Positions 44,921-56,579 are shown, counted from the first letter of the stretch. The stretch is 64,000 nt of DNA from Loripinus fragilis (GCA_964019695.1 OZ026517.1:59586042-59650041); one strand, 5' to 3'. A program made the numbers and translations. Notes: generated from the letters alone by a model not told the origin.

Positions 44921-47361
44921 ATTAGCTCACCTGAGCCGAAGGCTCATGGGTGAGCTAATACTATACCAGTCACTCCGGCGTCCAACATTTTCAAACATCT
45001 TCTCCTCTGAAACCACTGGGCCAATTAAACTCAAATTTCAAAAGGAGACACCTTAGGTCGCAGGAACGAAAGTTTGTTCAAATGGTCTGGCCGTAGGGCT
45101 GCCACGATTCACCGATACATCGATGAAGCTCAATATGAAAGCCAGGGATACCCTATCTATACACAAGCCCAATACATATCGATATTTTCACGGAAATTGG
45201 CGAGAAATTACGATGGGAAAACTTAGTTTTTTTCCCTTTCAAAAGCCTCTGTTAAGGTCTATTTTCCCGTCCTGAGTGAAAAAACCCTGTTGAAAATTCC
45301 TTGGTGATGAGGTATGGCCCACCATAAATTTGAATATTCATGCCTGTAAAATTGCAATGCTGATGGAAGATCGTACTTTATTCAACTGCGGTACCCCACC
45401 CGCCATAATAAGACAATAAATTTGATCTGAAGTTTTTGGCCATATTAACACTCTGGCAGCATAAACTAAGCTGTAATATAGCTTGCCTTTCATAATAATG
45501 GGAGTTCTGATGATTAACAGCGTTAAAATCGAAAGCATGTTGCAAAAACAGATTTTTTGTCTTAGAAATGATCTCATGAAAAGTGCCCCGGACAGTTGCT
45601 AAAATTAGCTAATTCTTCATTCAAGGGACATTATAAGTTTATTAACTCCCTTGTTGCAGTATAATTCCATGCCTATTGTTGTCTTATTCTAATGGTATCA
45701 TTCCCGACTTGGTTAAATCAATTATAGATTAACAAGGATGTTGTTGATTACAGTCTAGGGACTTAAACTTTCTTAAATATGGACATAAGAATCGTATTGA
45801 GAAACCTTATTGTGATACGTATCGTATCGTGGCATAAGCGTATCGTCGCAGCCCTAGGTCCTAGTCACATGACCAAGATGGCCGCCACGCACATATATGG
45901 TAAAAAACCCTTTGAAAATTTTCTTCTCTAGAACCAGAAGGCCGATGACAGTGAGACTTTGTATGTAGCATTGGGGATGTGTGGCCTACTAAGCTTGTTC
46001 AAATGATGATCCTAGTTGATCTTGACCTACTTTACGTCAATAATTTTTTTAAAAGTTCATTTTTTGAAACCTGTTGAAGCCAAAGTCATTATTCTTACTT
46101 AATATGTTTAACCTAATGTAACAATGGCTTAAAGAAGTTCCAAAGGCCAATGTTGACTTTTGACCTTTCAGCCAAGGTCATTCATATTTGAGGTCCATCA
46201 ATATATTAAAACATAGTTTTCTCAGAAACCATTAGGTCAATTGAACTGTTTTTTCATATGAAGACTCCTTAGGACAAGTTAGCCAAAATTAATACAAACT
46301 GTTCTGGTCACATGACCAAGATGGCCGACATGCCCATATGGTAAAAACCCTTTAAAAATCTTCTCGAGAACCAGAAGGCCTTGGGACTTGGTATGTAGCA
46401 TTGGGGATGTGAGGCCTACTAAGTTTGTTCAAATAATTATGATCCTAGGTTGACCTTGACCTACTTTATGTCAAGGTCAAATTTGCTTCCTAATGCATTT
46501 AAAAGGATTTTTTTTTAAAAGTTGATTTTTTGAAAACTGTTGAAGCCAAAGTCATTATTCTCTCTTGATATGTTTAACCTAATGTGACAATGGCTATAAA
46601 TAAGTTCCAAAGGTCAAGGTTGACTTTTGATCTTTCAGCCAAGGTCTCTCATATTCGAGTCTCATCAATATATTAAAACAGTTTTCTCAGAAACTACTAG
46701 GCCAATGAACTCAAATTTCATATGGAGACTCCATAAGTTGAGAGGAGTAAATTTATAACAAATATGAATGGTCACATGACCAAGTTGGCCACCATGCCCA
46801 TATAAAACCCTTTAAAAATCTCCTTCTCTAGAACCAAATGACCAATGGCCTTGGGATGTAATATTGGGGATGTGGGCCGTACCAGGTTTGCACAAATGAT
46901 GAACAAATGATGAATCTGGGTTGACCTTGACCTTTTTTTTACAGCTATGCCAGTTTGATTCCTAATGTATTTATATTGGAAAAATCTTAAAATTTTCATG
47001 TTTCTATAACTGTTTAAGTGATAATCATAATGCTTGCAAGAAATGTTAAACCTAATGAGACAGCACCAAAGGTCAAGCTGACCTTTCATCCAAGGCCACT
47101 CATTTTGGACTGTCACACATGTTTCTAAGAAATCACTGGGCTGTTTGAAATTAAATTTCATATAATGGAGTATAATACTATTCAGTAGAAAAAAGCAAAC
47201 TAAAATTATGATATTTATGTTAGGTCACTTGACAAAAATGGCCACCATGCTCATATATGATAAAACAAAATATGTGGAAATAATAAGGCTAAGTTGACCT
47301 TGACCTATTGTAACATTTTTAAGGAGATCAGGTGAGCGCTTTAGGGCCTTCAGGTCCTCTA
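44921..47361 (+). mobile_element. Pearl-like element B, interrupted by a hAT-like insert
   Basis: It opens with a near-perfect hairpin (TTAGCTCACCTGAGCC with GGCTCATGGGTGAGCTAA). GCTCACCTGA at 44925 is matched exactly by TCAGGTGAGC at 47328-47337 near the 3' end. A short TCCGGCGTCC takes the place of the microsatellite. The core is about 3.5 tandem units of about 440-470 bases with CACATGACCAAGATGGCC at 45869, 46307, 46777 and a decayed 47226, plus GTTGACCTTGACCTA and TCTCAGAAACCA. The first unit is split by the element at 45094-45856. Confidence 0.78.
45094..45856. mobile_element. hAT-like element (TAGGGCTGC ends)
   Basis: It starts TAGGGCTGCCACGATTC and ends with GTATCGTCGCAGCCCTA, with ATCGATG- and CGTATCGT-like subterminal words. 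763 bases, no transposase. Flanks do not give a clean 8-bp duplication (TCTGGCCG, GGTCCTAG). Insertion within the first repeat unit of pearl-like element B shows it is younger than that array. Confidence 0.72.
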
Positions 47362-47492
47362 GTCTTGTTGTGAGAGATAAATTGGGCCTCGACGCGAGGC
47401 TGAATAAGTTATTAACTTAAACAAAATGCTTGCTCTTATCAGTGCACATTGAGTTAATTTATTGGCTGCACAGGTTTAGATAGACAAAAATT

Positions 47493-47640
47493 TTGAGCGT
47501 AAAATTGTGAATATTTTCTTTTCCATTAGTTTTAACATGTGTTTTGGGTGCCCAAAAGAACCATCTCATTGAGATGGTTCTTTTGAGTACCCACAACATA
47601 TGTTTTGCTTGAGAAATAAAAAATTAAATTTTTGTTATGC
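47493..47640. repeat. Solo hairpin repeat, 3' of pearl-like element B
   Basis: TTTTGAGCGTAAAATTGTGA leads into TGGGTGCCCAAAAGAACCAT and its inverse ATGGTTCTTTTGAGTACCCA. It is paralogous along about 150 bases to 60166-60330. From 47641 to 48256 nothing coding is seen. Confidence 0.75.
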
Positions 47641-48256
47641 CCTCTTAACTAAAGGCATGTGTCTGTTTACAATACATGATAATTTCATTTTGTGGATGAA
47701 AAAGCATGGATCCTGATCAGCTGGCTTCTCAGATGATCTAGATGTACACTCTTTTAAAAGAGGTATACAATTTTGAAAAAAAGTACCGGTATGTGCTTAG
47801 TCCTGTCTATAGATTTTTTCTTTCTTTCTTTATATGCTGCAACACCCCCTTGCAAGCATTACATACAGGTGGGTTGCATCTTAAAGCCACGGTACAAAAA
47901 GTGTTCCGAAAAAGAGCTGAATAAAAGATGATATTGTTAAAAAGAATGTACAGCAATTTAAAAGCAGGCTAAAACAGGTTTTTGTTGGGTTAAAACATTG
48001 GGTGGTCACTGAATTTTACCAAGCTTTGGCAGTGTTACAACAGAACATGGTAGTCTATTTCAATATACAGCTGCTGCAGGGAAGAACGAGTACTAATATA
48101 AGGATCATACATGTTTTTTTCAAGCTGGGTTTATGGTAGCTGCTTGAACACCAGGCCATTGGGCCGAGTGTAAAAAATCTTCAGAGAGACCCGGCAAGTG
48201 TTAATGCTATGAAACAAACATGTGTGATCGTTATTCTTGCATATTTGACTGAAAAC

Positions 48257-51200
48257 TAGGGCTGGCACGATTAATCGAAATATCGGTTAATCGGTCGATA
48301 TGCAATAGAAAAACGATTATCCATATGAAAATAAAAAAAATGATTACTTTAAATGGATGTTCTGTTTATTTATTCAATTAAAATCCATGCGTAAGTGCCT
48401 CATGTGATGTTTTGTTTAGACAAGAAGTGCATTGTCATAAACAGTAGATGTGTATAAATTGCTGTAACGAAGTAGTAAAACATTGTACTCTGCAGGCTTT
48501 CTCATCAACTGATTATTAGAAAAATTTATACTTGCGCTTCTCTGTTTTAAAGAGTACAAAATTATGAAACGTTCGTAAGATGAACAATCTAGGATACAAG
48601 TTGTTTTTCTCCGCGGTTAAATTCGAGTTTAGAAGCTTTCAATTTTACCGACGTTAACAGCGGGTCTTTTTTACATAAAAGTGTTTGTGTCATGCTAAGG
48701 AGACTTCCTTTTGCATGACGTCACGCAACATGAAGTTGACAACAACAAATGGCCGACTGTCTCATTACCGACTTTGCCAATTAGCAAGTCAATTTTCTTC
48801 CAGTAGAGTGGATGACGACTTGTTATGAGCAAAGGTACCAACTTATATTTGAAACCTATTGTCATTTGAATATATAACATGCGCTACTTAGTTTTGTGTT
48901 GCGAAACGATTGGGAAATCAATATCATTAACTATGCAAAAGTTGTCAAAATGTTCCGAGACCTTCTTTCAAGTTTGAGGGATTACTAATCGGTTATATAT
49001 TATGCATGGCTATTTTGGTGCATAAATGTTTAAAAAAAATGCTATTTATGAAATTTACTGCGGAACACTCAAAAACAATCATGGCAGAATCAACAAATGA
49101 AGTCACGTTAGGCGATGCTGGCAGAAACCAGATTTCTGTCAGTGGCGTCTCCGGCTTGGCCCCCTCTCAGGTGTGGGGGGCAGGGTCGGGCCATTGTGGC
49201 AAATCCAGCAAGCATCTGAGAAATTTCAGGGTGGGCACTCTTAATGTGAACACTCTAAAAGGGAGGGTCTGCGAGGTGGTGGAAACACTATCTCGTAGAA
49301 AAGTAGACCTTTGTTGTGTCCAAGAGACCAGATACCGGGGTGGTCATTGCCGTATAACAACGGGCAAAGACTCAAGGTACAAACTGTTCTGGTCTGGAAA
49401 CAACAAGGGTACTGCTGGTGTTGGAGTGTTTGTGGCGGAGAAGTGGATAGAGAAGGTATTTGAGGTCAAGCGAGTCTCCAACCGGATCATCCTGGTGAAG
49501 ATCATAGTCGGTCAGCGGGTGCTTTGTCTTCTGTCTGTCTATGCCCCACAGTGTGGTCTCAGTGATTCTGTAAAGGATCTATTCTACGACCAACTTAGGG
49601 CGGTGACTGCAATGATCTCAGCATCGGAATTCCTCATCCCATGTGGTGATTGGAATGGCCATGTAGGCAGTACAGGCTCCGGTTACAAAGAAGTTCATGG
49701 AGGCTATGGGTATGGCAAGCCAGACCCTGATAGTGAGGGTGAGAGGATCCTGGAATATGCACTAGCATATGACCTGTTCCTTCGTAACACATGTTTCAGG
49801 AAACGTGACAGTCACCTCATCACATACAGGTCCGGTAATACAGCAACCCAGATAGACTTCATGTTATTTTGAAAGAGCCTGCACAAACTTGTTATGGATG
49901 TGAAGGTGATTCCTGGAGAGGAGGTTGTTCTGCAGCATCAGCTCCTTGTGTGCGACATGATGATTGATATGCCGCCCCAAATCAAGCGCAAATTCACCCC
50001 ACGTCCAAAAGTGTGGAAGCTCAAGAGATCCTCAAACCTGTAGCCGATTCCAGGAAGTCTTCAAGGCACATGTGCCCGCTGTGGAAACTGAAGCGGCTAC
50101 TACTACTGAGGAAATCTGGGCGAAACTCAAGACAGGTTTGCTGAAGACAACAGAGGAGGTGTGCGGCACAACAAAGCCCCACCGATGGCGACGTGAAACT
50201 TGGTGGTGGAATAAGGAAGTAGATGATGCCATCACAGCCAAGCGCCAAGCTTTCAAAGCATGGAAGGCTGGCAAATGCACACAAGCATCATATAACACTG
50301 CCAAGCGCATCTCCAGACGTGTGGTGCACCAAGCACGCCACGAAGCAGACAAGGTGGTCTATGAGGGCATTGACCACAAGTCGTCTGATATCTTCCGCCT
50401 CGCCAACCAGATGAGGAAAGAGAATGTTGATGTTGTAGGCGACAAGCCAGTGAAGAATGACACTGGGGAAATGTCAATGAGCGAGGAGGCAAAGCAGAAT
50501 GCATGGGCTGAACATTATGAAAGGCTTCTCAACGTTGAATTTGATTGGGACCCTGATCACCTGTCCAATGAACCTCCGTTAGAAGGCCCGCCTATCCCAA
50601 TCACTATTGACATGGTGAAGAAGGCCATCTCAAAGATGAAATCGGGCAAAGCTGCAGGTCCATCAGGCATAGTGGTGGAGATGATCAAGGCAGCAGGTGA
50701 TACAGGGGCCACCTTGATCCGAGATCTTGCTACTGCGATTATCCGGGACGGCAAGGTCCCAACTGACTGGGAGGAAAGTTTCGTTGTCTGCCTTTACAAG
50801 GGCAAGGGTGATGCTTTGGATAGAGGCAACTATCAAGGCCTCAAGCTGACTGAGCAGGCCATGAAGATCCTAGAGAGGATTGTCGATGGTCTCATAAGAC
50901 AGGTGGTGTCTATTGACGACTCCCAGTTTGGCTTTGTACCAGGAAGAGGCACTACAGATGCAATCTTTGTGGTCTGGCAGCTGCAGGAGAAATACCTAGC
51001 AGTGAACAAGAGGCTTTATATGGCCTTCGTGGACCTAGAGAAAGCATTTGACCGTGTCCCTCGGAAGGTTATCTGGTGGGCCCTGAGAAAGCTAGGCGTT
51101 GAGGAATGGATTGTGCGGTTAGTCCAGGGAATGTACGCTAATGCACGAAGCCGGGTTCGTGTTGGCGAGGGTTTCAGCAAAGAGTTTGAGGTGAAGGTCG

Positions 51201-53170
51201 GGGTCCATCAGGGATCCGTACTCAGTCCCTTGCTCTTCATCATTGTGCTGGAAGCCTTGTCACGTGAGTTTCGGGCTGGTGTTCCCTGGGAGGACCTATA
51301 TGCAGGTGATCTTGTCATCATTGCTGACTCCCTAGAGGAATGTGTCAGGAGGCTCTTGATATGGAAAGAAGCCATGGAGAAGAAGGGATTGAGGGTGAAT
51401 GCAGGAAAGACAAAAGTCATGATCTGTGGTACAGGCCTGGACCTCTTGCAGAGTTCAGGCGAATACCCATGCGCTGTCTGTCGTACAGGAGTAGGCAACA
51501 ACAGCATCTACTGCAATGGCTGCAAACTTTGGGTGCATAAGAAATGCAGTGGGCTACAAAGACTGACACCAAATCCTGATTATAGGTGTGCACGGTGCAT
51601 GGGAAATGCTCGCCCTATTGACGGCAGACCACTGAGTGAAGTCCATGTTGGACCTGATAAGCTTGAGGTGGTAGCTTCCTTCTGCTACCTAGGTGACATG
51701 CTTTCTGCTGGTGGAGGCTGTGAAATGGTGGTCACTACTAGTGTGAAAACCGCCTGGAAGAAGTTCAGGGAGCTACTACCAGTTCTCACATCCCGCCACC
51801 TCTCTTACAAGACCCGTGGCCATGTGTACAGCTCTTGCGTGCGGAGCGCCATGCTCCATGCCAGTGAAACTTGGTCACTTACCAAGACGAACCTGCAGCG
51901 CTTGCAACGTAATGATAGGGCCACGATCAGACAGATCTGCAGTATCAAGCCAGAGGATGTGGCCAGGGTAAGGTCAAGCGAGCTACTGGCAAAGCTTCAG
52001 CTTGAGGACCTCGACATCATTTTGAGAGAGAGAAGGCTTCGCTGGTTTGGGCATGTGGCGCGTTCGAGTGGTGCAATCAGAACAGCATATGATATGCAGC
52101 AAGCGGGGGGGCAGGGAGGCCCAAGCAAACATGGAAGAAACTGACAGAGAAAGACTGCCGTGAGTGGAAGCTCACCACAGTTGTCACCACAGTTGACCCT
52201 CAAGAAAGGAGCACCTGGAGATCAGGTGTGAGATCTGCTATGCGTGCAGCTAGCCAGTTACCTGGAAAGGGGCCCACTGATGTGGATGATGCCCCTGCAC
52301 CTGCACGTTAATCAAAAATCCGATTATGATATGATATGAACACTGGTAGATGGTTTAACTATTTAATATGTAGTTTCTTTACTTAAACATCTAATAACAA
52401 TACCACAAAATTTAGTCTATGTGAAATAATAAGAGTTCAAACTAAAAAGGTAGATCCTTTTTAATAGCTGGTTTTCAACTATAAAACTTAGAAAATAGTC
52501 CTTTGTATAATATCTAGAATTCACTTCTATGGTAAACGGTAAGTCCAGTTTTCACAGAGAGTCAGTGAGGAAATCCACTCTAAAAAGTTTGTTTATAGTA
52601 ATCCGTTCAGACGGCAATATCCAGCCTGAGTTCACTAAAATGGTTTAAACGTTACTGATCCTAAAATTATTCTGTATGTTAATGTTCTCAAATTGTCACT
52701 GCTAGAGTTTATTTAGGCATGTGTTCTTATCACATAAATCACTAAATTGTGACAATCTCTTTTACACTTCTCACTGCTCAGGATATGATCATCAAAGGTA
52801 CTCTGATTGCTAAAGATATAGACATTAAAGTTGCCATATCAGTTGAGATCACTGTGACTAGTGTCTATTATCAGTTTGAGATCACTGATTGGCATATTAA
52901 TTGTCAGAGCATTGAAGTCTACTTCCTTCCTTTGAGGGGTGATAATAATCAACAGCCCATAGCAATCTAGTATCACTTTGATCTCATTTCCTGGACAGTG
53001 GCCCAATTTATTTATTTTCTATGAAAATTCAACTTAAAACACTGAAATTATAACCAAGAAATGATAAAACTTTATGAACTCATTTGCATGCATTTTTACA
53101 CCATAAAATTTATATCGAAATGCAAGGACAGATTATCGATTAGCATTTTGGCTTCGATTAGCCAGCCCTA
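48257..53170. mobile_element. hAT-like element, 4.9 kb, perfect 8-bp target duplication, RTE nested inside
   Basis: It starts TAGGGCTGGC and ends with the exact inverse GCCAGCCCTA. CTGAAAAC stands directly on both sides (48249-48256 and 53171-53178), the 8-bp duplication expected of hAT transposition. ATTAATCGAAATATCGGTTA and GATTATCGATTAGC words are subterminal. Apart from the RTE (49081-52340) the arms (about 0.8 kb each) encode nothing, so the host element is non-autonomous or lost its transposase. Confidence 0.85.
49081..52340 (+). pseudogene. RTE-type retrotransposon with PHD-like finger, inactive
   Basis: The ORF starts at ATG 49081 (MAESTNEVTLGDAG). It reads an AP-type endonuclease (LNVNTLKGR, CVQETRYRG, CGDWNGHVG, TQIDFML). 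A TGA at 49870 stops it, in a context suggesting CGA-to-TGA decay, and a small indel near 50000 shifts the frame. The second frame (to 52144) carries the RT: GKAAGPSGI, FVDLEKAFDRVPR, GVHQGSVLSPLLF and YAGDLVIIAD, in which the first catalytic Asp of YADD is Gly (base 51306). A Cys4-His-Cys3 finger follows (CAVC, CNGC, HKKC, CARC; 51469-51598), then RLRWFGHV. A run of seven G (52105-52111) shifts the frame before the true end, TAA at 52309. A GATATGATATGA tail ends it. The fusion of an RTE RT with a PHD-like finger is known from cnidarian and molluscan RTEs. Confidence 0.88.
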
Positions 53171-53924
53171 CTGAAAACAACGCTAAAATCTTAAAATACC
53201 ATTTTATTACACTGGTTTTCTCCAAACAAATTGGCATCAGCTTTAAATTTTCGAATGTCGTCGCAATGGGATAACAATTAGTCCAAGCAGCAACACTTTA
53301 CCGTGTAATGTCAGACAAACAAATCGGGGCTCATTTAAGTATTATCAAATTAAAACCCATGTTCAAACAGCAAGTGAATCTCATGATTTGAACATGGATT
53401 TTCGATCGTTTGACAATGGCTTCAAACAGCTTTGCATAACAAATTTTATGCAAGAATATAAGTTCACATGTGTGTGTATTTGACACAGTGCAAGGGTGGC
53501 TTTTCCCTGAACCATTGCAATTTTGTTGATATCCTTTTAGTATATGGGCTCCAAATAGTAGTAGTATACTCTACCTGAGGTCAGATAATGGTCTTATAAG
53601 CTTGGATGTTTTGTTAAGATACTTGTATTGCGTTTTACTCTCTTTACTTGTGTGAAAAACATAAATTTTTACTATTCATTTCTAATAAATTATGTTATTG
53701 CTATGTCCTAATTGCATCATGAAAATTGCATCAATTGGTATTGTCAGTAAAAGAATTGAGATATGATCCTACAATGATGATGACGATGATAATGATGAAG
53801 ACGGGGACGATGAATTGATACAACTCTATAGGAAAGTTAAAATTATGCCAAGATATCCTCCTGCAAAAAGGAAGTTTCTAAACCCTATTCTAATACCAGC
53901 CCCTGATATTCATATCTTTTGTAG
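53171..53924. other. HLCS intron stretch
   Basis: No exon is recognised. A loose hairpin (ACCCATGTTCAAAC with GTTTGAACATGG-like words) lies at about 53350-53395, and a GAT/GATGAC-rich run at about 53773-53812. CATATCTTTTGTAG at 53911-53924 is the acceptor of the next exon. Confidence 0.5.
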
Positions 53925-53992
53925 GCTGTTGTTTTCTGTGCATAAAGATAATGGACTGATAGCCATTGCCAAACAACAGACTAGTGGGAAAG
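53925..53992 (+). CDS. HLCS: Holocarboxylase synthetase exon: LIAIAKQQTSGKG
   Basis: A 68-base exon between TTTTGTAG and GTAAGA. Its first base completes a Gly codon, then LLFSVHKDNGLIAIAKQQTSGK follows, and its last base starts the Gly codon completed at 55916. The product continues directly into RGGN, forming GKGRGGN, the biotinyl-AMP-binding loop of all biotin-protein ligases (GRGRRG in BirA). A palindromic MITE starts 14 bases beyond the exon. Confidence 0.88.
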
Positions 53993-54005
53993 GTAAGATT
54001 AAAAG

Positions 54006-54146
54006 AATCCATCATGAGTGTGAGGTTGGGATAGAAAAATTTGTCCCAAGGATCACTGTTTGGCATCACGAGGCTTGTTGAGTGATGACAAATGTTGATC
54101 GGGAGCGACAGATTTTTCTATCCCACCCTCACACAAATAATGGATT
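54006..54146. mobile_element. Palindromic MITE next to an HLCS splice donor
   Basis: AATCCATCATGAGTGTGAGG and ATAGAAAAATTTGTCCC on the left face GATTTTTCTATCCCACCCTC and ATAATGGATT on the right. 141 bases, starting 13 bases into the intron. Confidence 0.75.
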
Positions 54147-54439
54147 ACTTTTTTCGCTGATCATTAAATATTGTATATTTATGTTTAAAAATACACCCAG
54201 AATTTCCTGAATATGCTGAGATGGGACATAATATGATTATGTTACTTTAACATGACAATGACGTCATTTGCCTTTCGATGAACGGCTGTTCGTTTTTTAT
54301 CTTTCCCACCGGTTGGTATGGGTAATGTGAGATAGAATTTTCTTATATGGGTGAAACAGCGGAAACCCTGATCTGGTGTGCAAGAAAACATTAGACTAAG
54401 TCCCCAACAGCAGCTGACAGCCAGACAGGAAATTCATTC

Positions 54440-54960
54440 TGCTCATCCTCATTTTCTTAGGAAATAAGGCATGATATTTCATGTGAATTGTCTGCTAGCA
54501 GACAATTCACATGAAATATCTTACTTATTGAGTTGCTAAAAATAGAAAAGAAATTCGAAAATATCATCTGCTTCAAATTTTAGGTGGCACTAGAAAGGGT
54601 TGAAACTAATTTATAGGTGTGTGTTTCTCTAAAACACATAACATATGTGGTGGTTGTCTTATGCCACCTGTATCTAAGATCCAGAGGGCATATTGTTTCC
54701 GGTCTAAGTGTGTGTGTGTTTGCATCAAAGTTTAACTCTTTGGATACCGGAAACCCCTAAACGGGTCCTTTGTGAAATGCCACATATTCATCAGGAGTTA
54801 AACTGTTAAGGTAAAAAAAGATTTTCAGGCAAAATATAAATATAATTTTTTGAAAATTATAACCTGACACCCCTAGATATGTACAATGGACTATCCCAAG
54901 CTTATTGTATCAAACTAGAAGGAAGAATCCGTTAGTATACAAAGGGTTAAGTTTGGCAAT
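54440..54960. repeat. Palindromic repeats in an HLCS intron
   Basis: 54474-54530 is a near-perfect palindrome (GATATTTCATGTGAATTGTC with GACAATTCACATGAAATAT) related to 24180-24255. 54720-54955 is a repeat whose inverse resembles 1000-1120 (TATCAAACTAGAAGGAAGAA). No exon is seen. Confidence 0.6.
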
Positions 54961-55029
54961 AACATTTGAGCTACTAGACCTAGAACAAATAAACATAACC
55001 TTATGGGAAAAGCTTCTCAACCCTTTCCT

Positions 55030-55270
55030 TCATGAATATTCATGTAAGCTCCACCCACTATGAATAATTATATGAATTAATTTTCACATTTGTACATAGA
55101 ACAAAGAAATTATTTGTCATGTGCACTAGTGTAGGATCATATCTAATCATATGTTCATAAGCAAATAGAGTAGTCTTGATCAGGCAGCTCTTATTAGAGC
55201 TGCCTGATCTGGGTCTGCTCGGTTAGCAAAAGTGTTATGATAAACAGTGCCTCTATGAGGTAAAGGGTTA
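55030..55270. repeat. Direct-repeat MITE, copy 1, 5' of the GRGGN exon
   Basis: TCATGAATATTCATG, AAGCTCCACCCACTATGAAT and a strong hairpin GATCAGGCAGCTCTTATTAG with its inverse, ending CTCTATGAGGTAAAGGGTTA. Copy 2 (56100-56327) is in the same orientation on the other side of the exon at 55916-56076. Confidence 0.85.
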
Positions 55271-55465
55271 TATAAACAAAGGATGATAAAAGAAAAGAGA
55301 AATGTGCATAAAGGACCGAAGTTGACCCCTTCATAAAGGTTCGTTTTTACTGTGCGGCAGACACAAAGGTATCGTGTATCAGTCTGTAATGGTATCACCT
55401 TGTTGTTGTTGGTTTTATCACACTATAAATTTCCTTTCAATATTTTTTGAAGAGATACTTTTTTG

Positions 55466-55840
55466 GCATCTGCTTATAGCCTTTGAACAGTTTGGACCGA
55501 GATCAGGCCTCGAGGCTATCAAACTTTTTTATGCTCAACTCAACTGAGCATGAAATTTATCCTGCCAGCAATTGTTGGCATTTTAATATTTATTAGCAGG
55601 ATAAATACATCATATGAGAACTTAAAAGCAAGAAATACCTACCTTTTTAGCATTTTAGTTTATATGAGCAGTTGTATTTTTTATGTTCAGTTGATGTGAG
55701 CATAAAAAAGTTTTATAACCTTGGGGCCAGCTGATCTGTATCAAAGCTGTTTGACACCCTGATGGTATTCCTGTAAAACTTTTATGAGAAAAAAAAAAAA
55801 ACATTTTGAAAAAAAATTAACAGATGAAAAAAGCATGAAA
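55466..55840. mobile_element. M1-family MITE, copy h, with a palindromic insert at its centre
   Basis: The left half (GGCATCTGCTTATAGCC, GAACAGTTTGG, GATCAGGCC) and right half (CAGCTGATCTG, GCTGTTTGACACCCTGAT) are separated by an insert at 55509-55726. The insert ends CGAGGCTATCAAACTTTTTT and AAGTTTTATAACCTTGGGG are inverted. The right end lies about 75 bases before an HLCS exon. Confidence 0.7.
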
Positions 55841-55915
55841 AATTACATACTGTAGTCTGCAAAGAGTATATATGTGTTACAGAATTTTATTAAATTTTAC
55901 TACATTTTATTTTAG

Positions 55916-56076
55916 GAAGGGGAGGTAATGCCTGGTTGAGTCCTATTGGTTGTGCTGTATTCACGTTACATGTGCCTGTCCCCCTCCACAGTCCCCTTGG
56001 AAATGCTGTCTCCTATCTACAACATATTACCTCCCTTGCCATTGTCAATGGTGTTTGTAGTCTCCCTGGTTACAAG
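55916..56076 (+). CDS. HLCS: Holocarboxylase synthetase exon: RGGNAWLSP core
   Basis: A 161-base exon between TTTATTTTAG and GTATGG. Two bases complete Gly, then RGGNAWLSPIGCAVFTLHVPV and LGNAVSYLQHITSLAIVNGV, ending in phase 0 with PGYK. GRGGN binds biotin and ATP, and the following segment is the central sheet and helix of the ligase. Conservation with animal HLCS is high throughout, with no stops, indicating a working gene. Confidence 0.92.
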
Positions 56077-56099
56077 GTATGGTGTCTGTACTCTTTTTT

Positions 56100-56327
56100 C
56101 ATGAATATTCATGCTAAGCTCCACCCACTATGAATAATTATATAAATAAACTTCCACATTTGTACATAGAATAAAAAATTACATGTCAGGTCCACTAGTA
56201 TAGGATCATACCATAAGCAAATAGAGTAGACCCTGATCAGGCAGCTCTTAAAAGAGCTGCCTGATCTGGGTCTGCTCTGTTTGCAATTTATAAGTGTTAA
56301 ACGCTGCCTCTATGAGGTAAAGGGTTA
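56100..56327. repeat. Direct-repeat MITE, copy 2, 3' of the GRGGN exon
   Basis: It matches 55030-55270 along its length with small deletions. The hairpin (CCTGATCAGGCAGCTCTTAA with its inverse) is more perfect than in copy 1. It starts 23 bases past the exon. Confidence 0.85.
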
Positions 56328-56396
56328 ATGGCATTATGTTTTGTCATGTTTTAATTGATTAATCCTCAACTCCAATCACCAAAAAGTGTTCTGCTT

Positions 56397-56545
56397 TGTT
56401 GGCTGCTGAAGTATTTTATAAGCCATCTTTCCAAACAATAGAGGCAGATCAGAGGAGCAGTCTGGTCCGGGTCCCTACTGTTTGTCCCTATTTTTACATA
56501 AGTCAAATAATGTTAGCAAGAATTTGTAAAAGATGACTTAAGCAG
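56397..56545. mobile_element. M1-family MITE, copy i (degraded)
   Basis: TTGGCTGCTGAAGTATTTTA, AGGCAGATCAGAGGAG and CAGTCTGGTCCGGGTCCC, CTACTGTTTG remain recognisable in M1 order. Confidence 0.5.
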
Positions 56546-56579
56546 ACAGTATTTTCAGGTGAACTTTTTGCAGGCAGGG

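Noticed and set aside
50021..50754. Several - strand frames within the RTE
   Set aside because: Shadows of the long RT-coding frame on the + strand.
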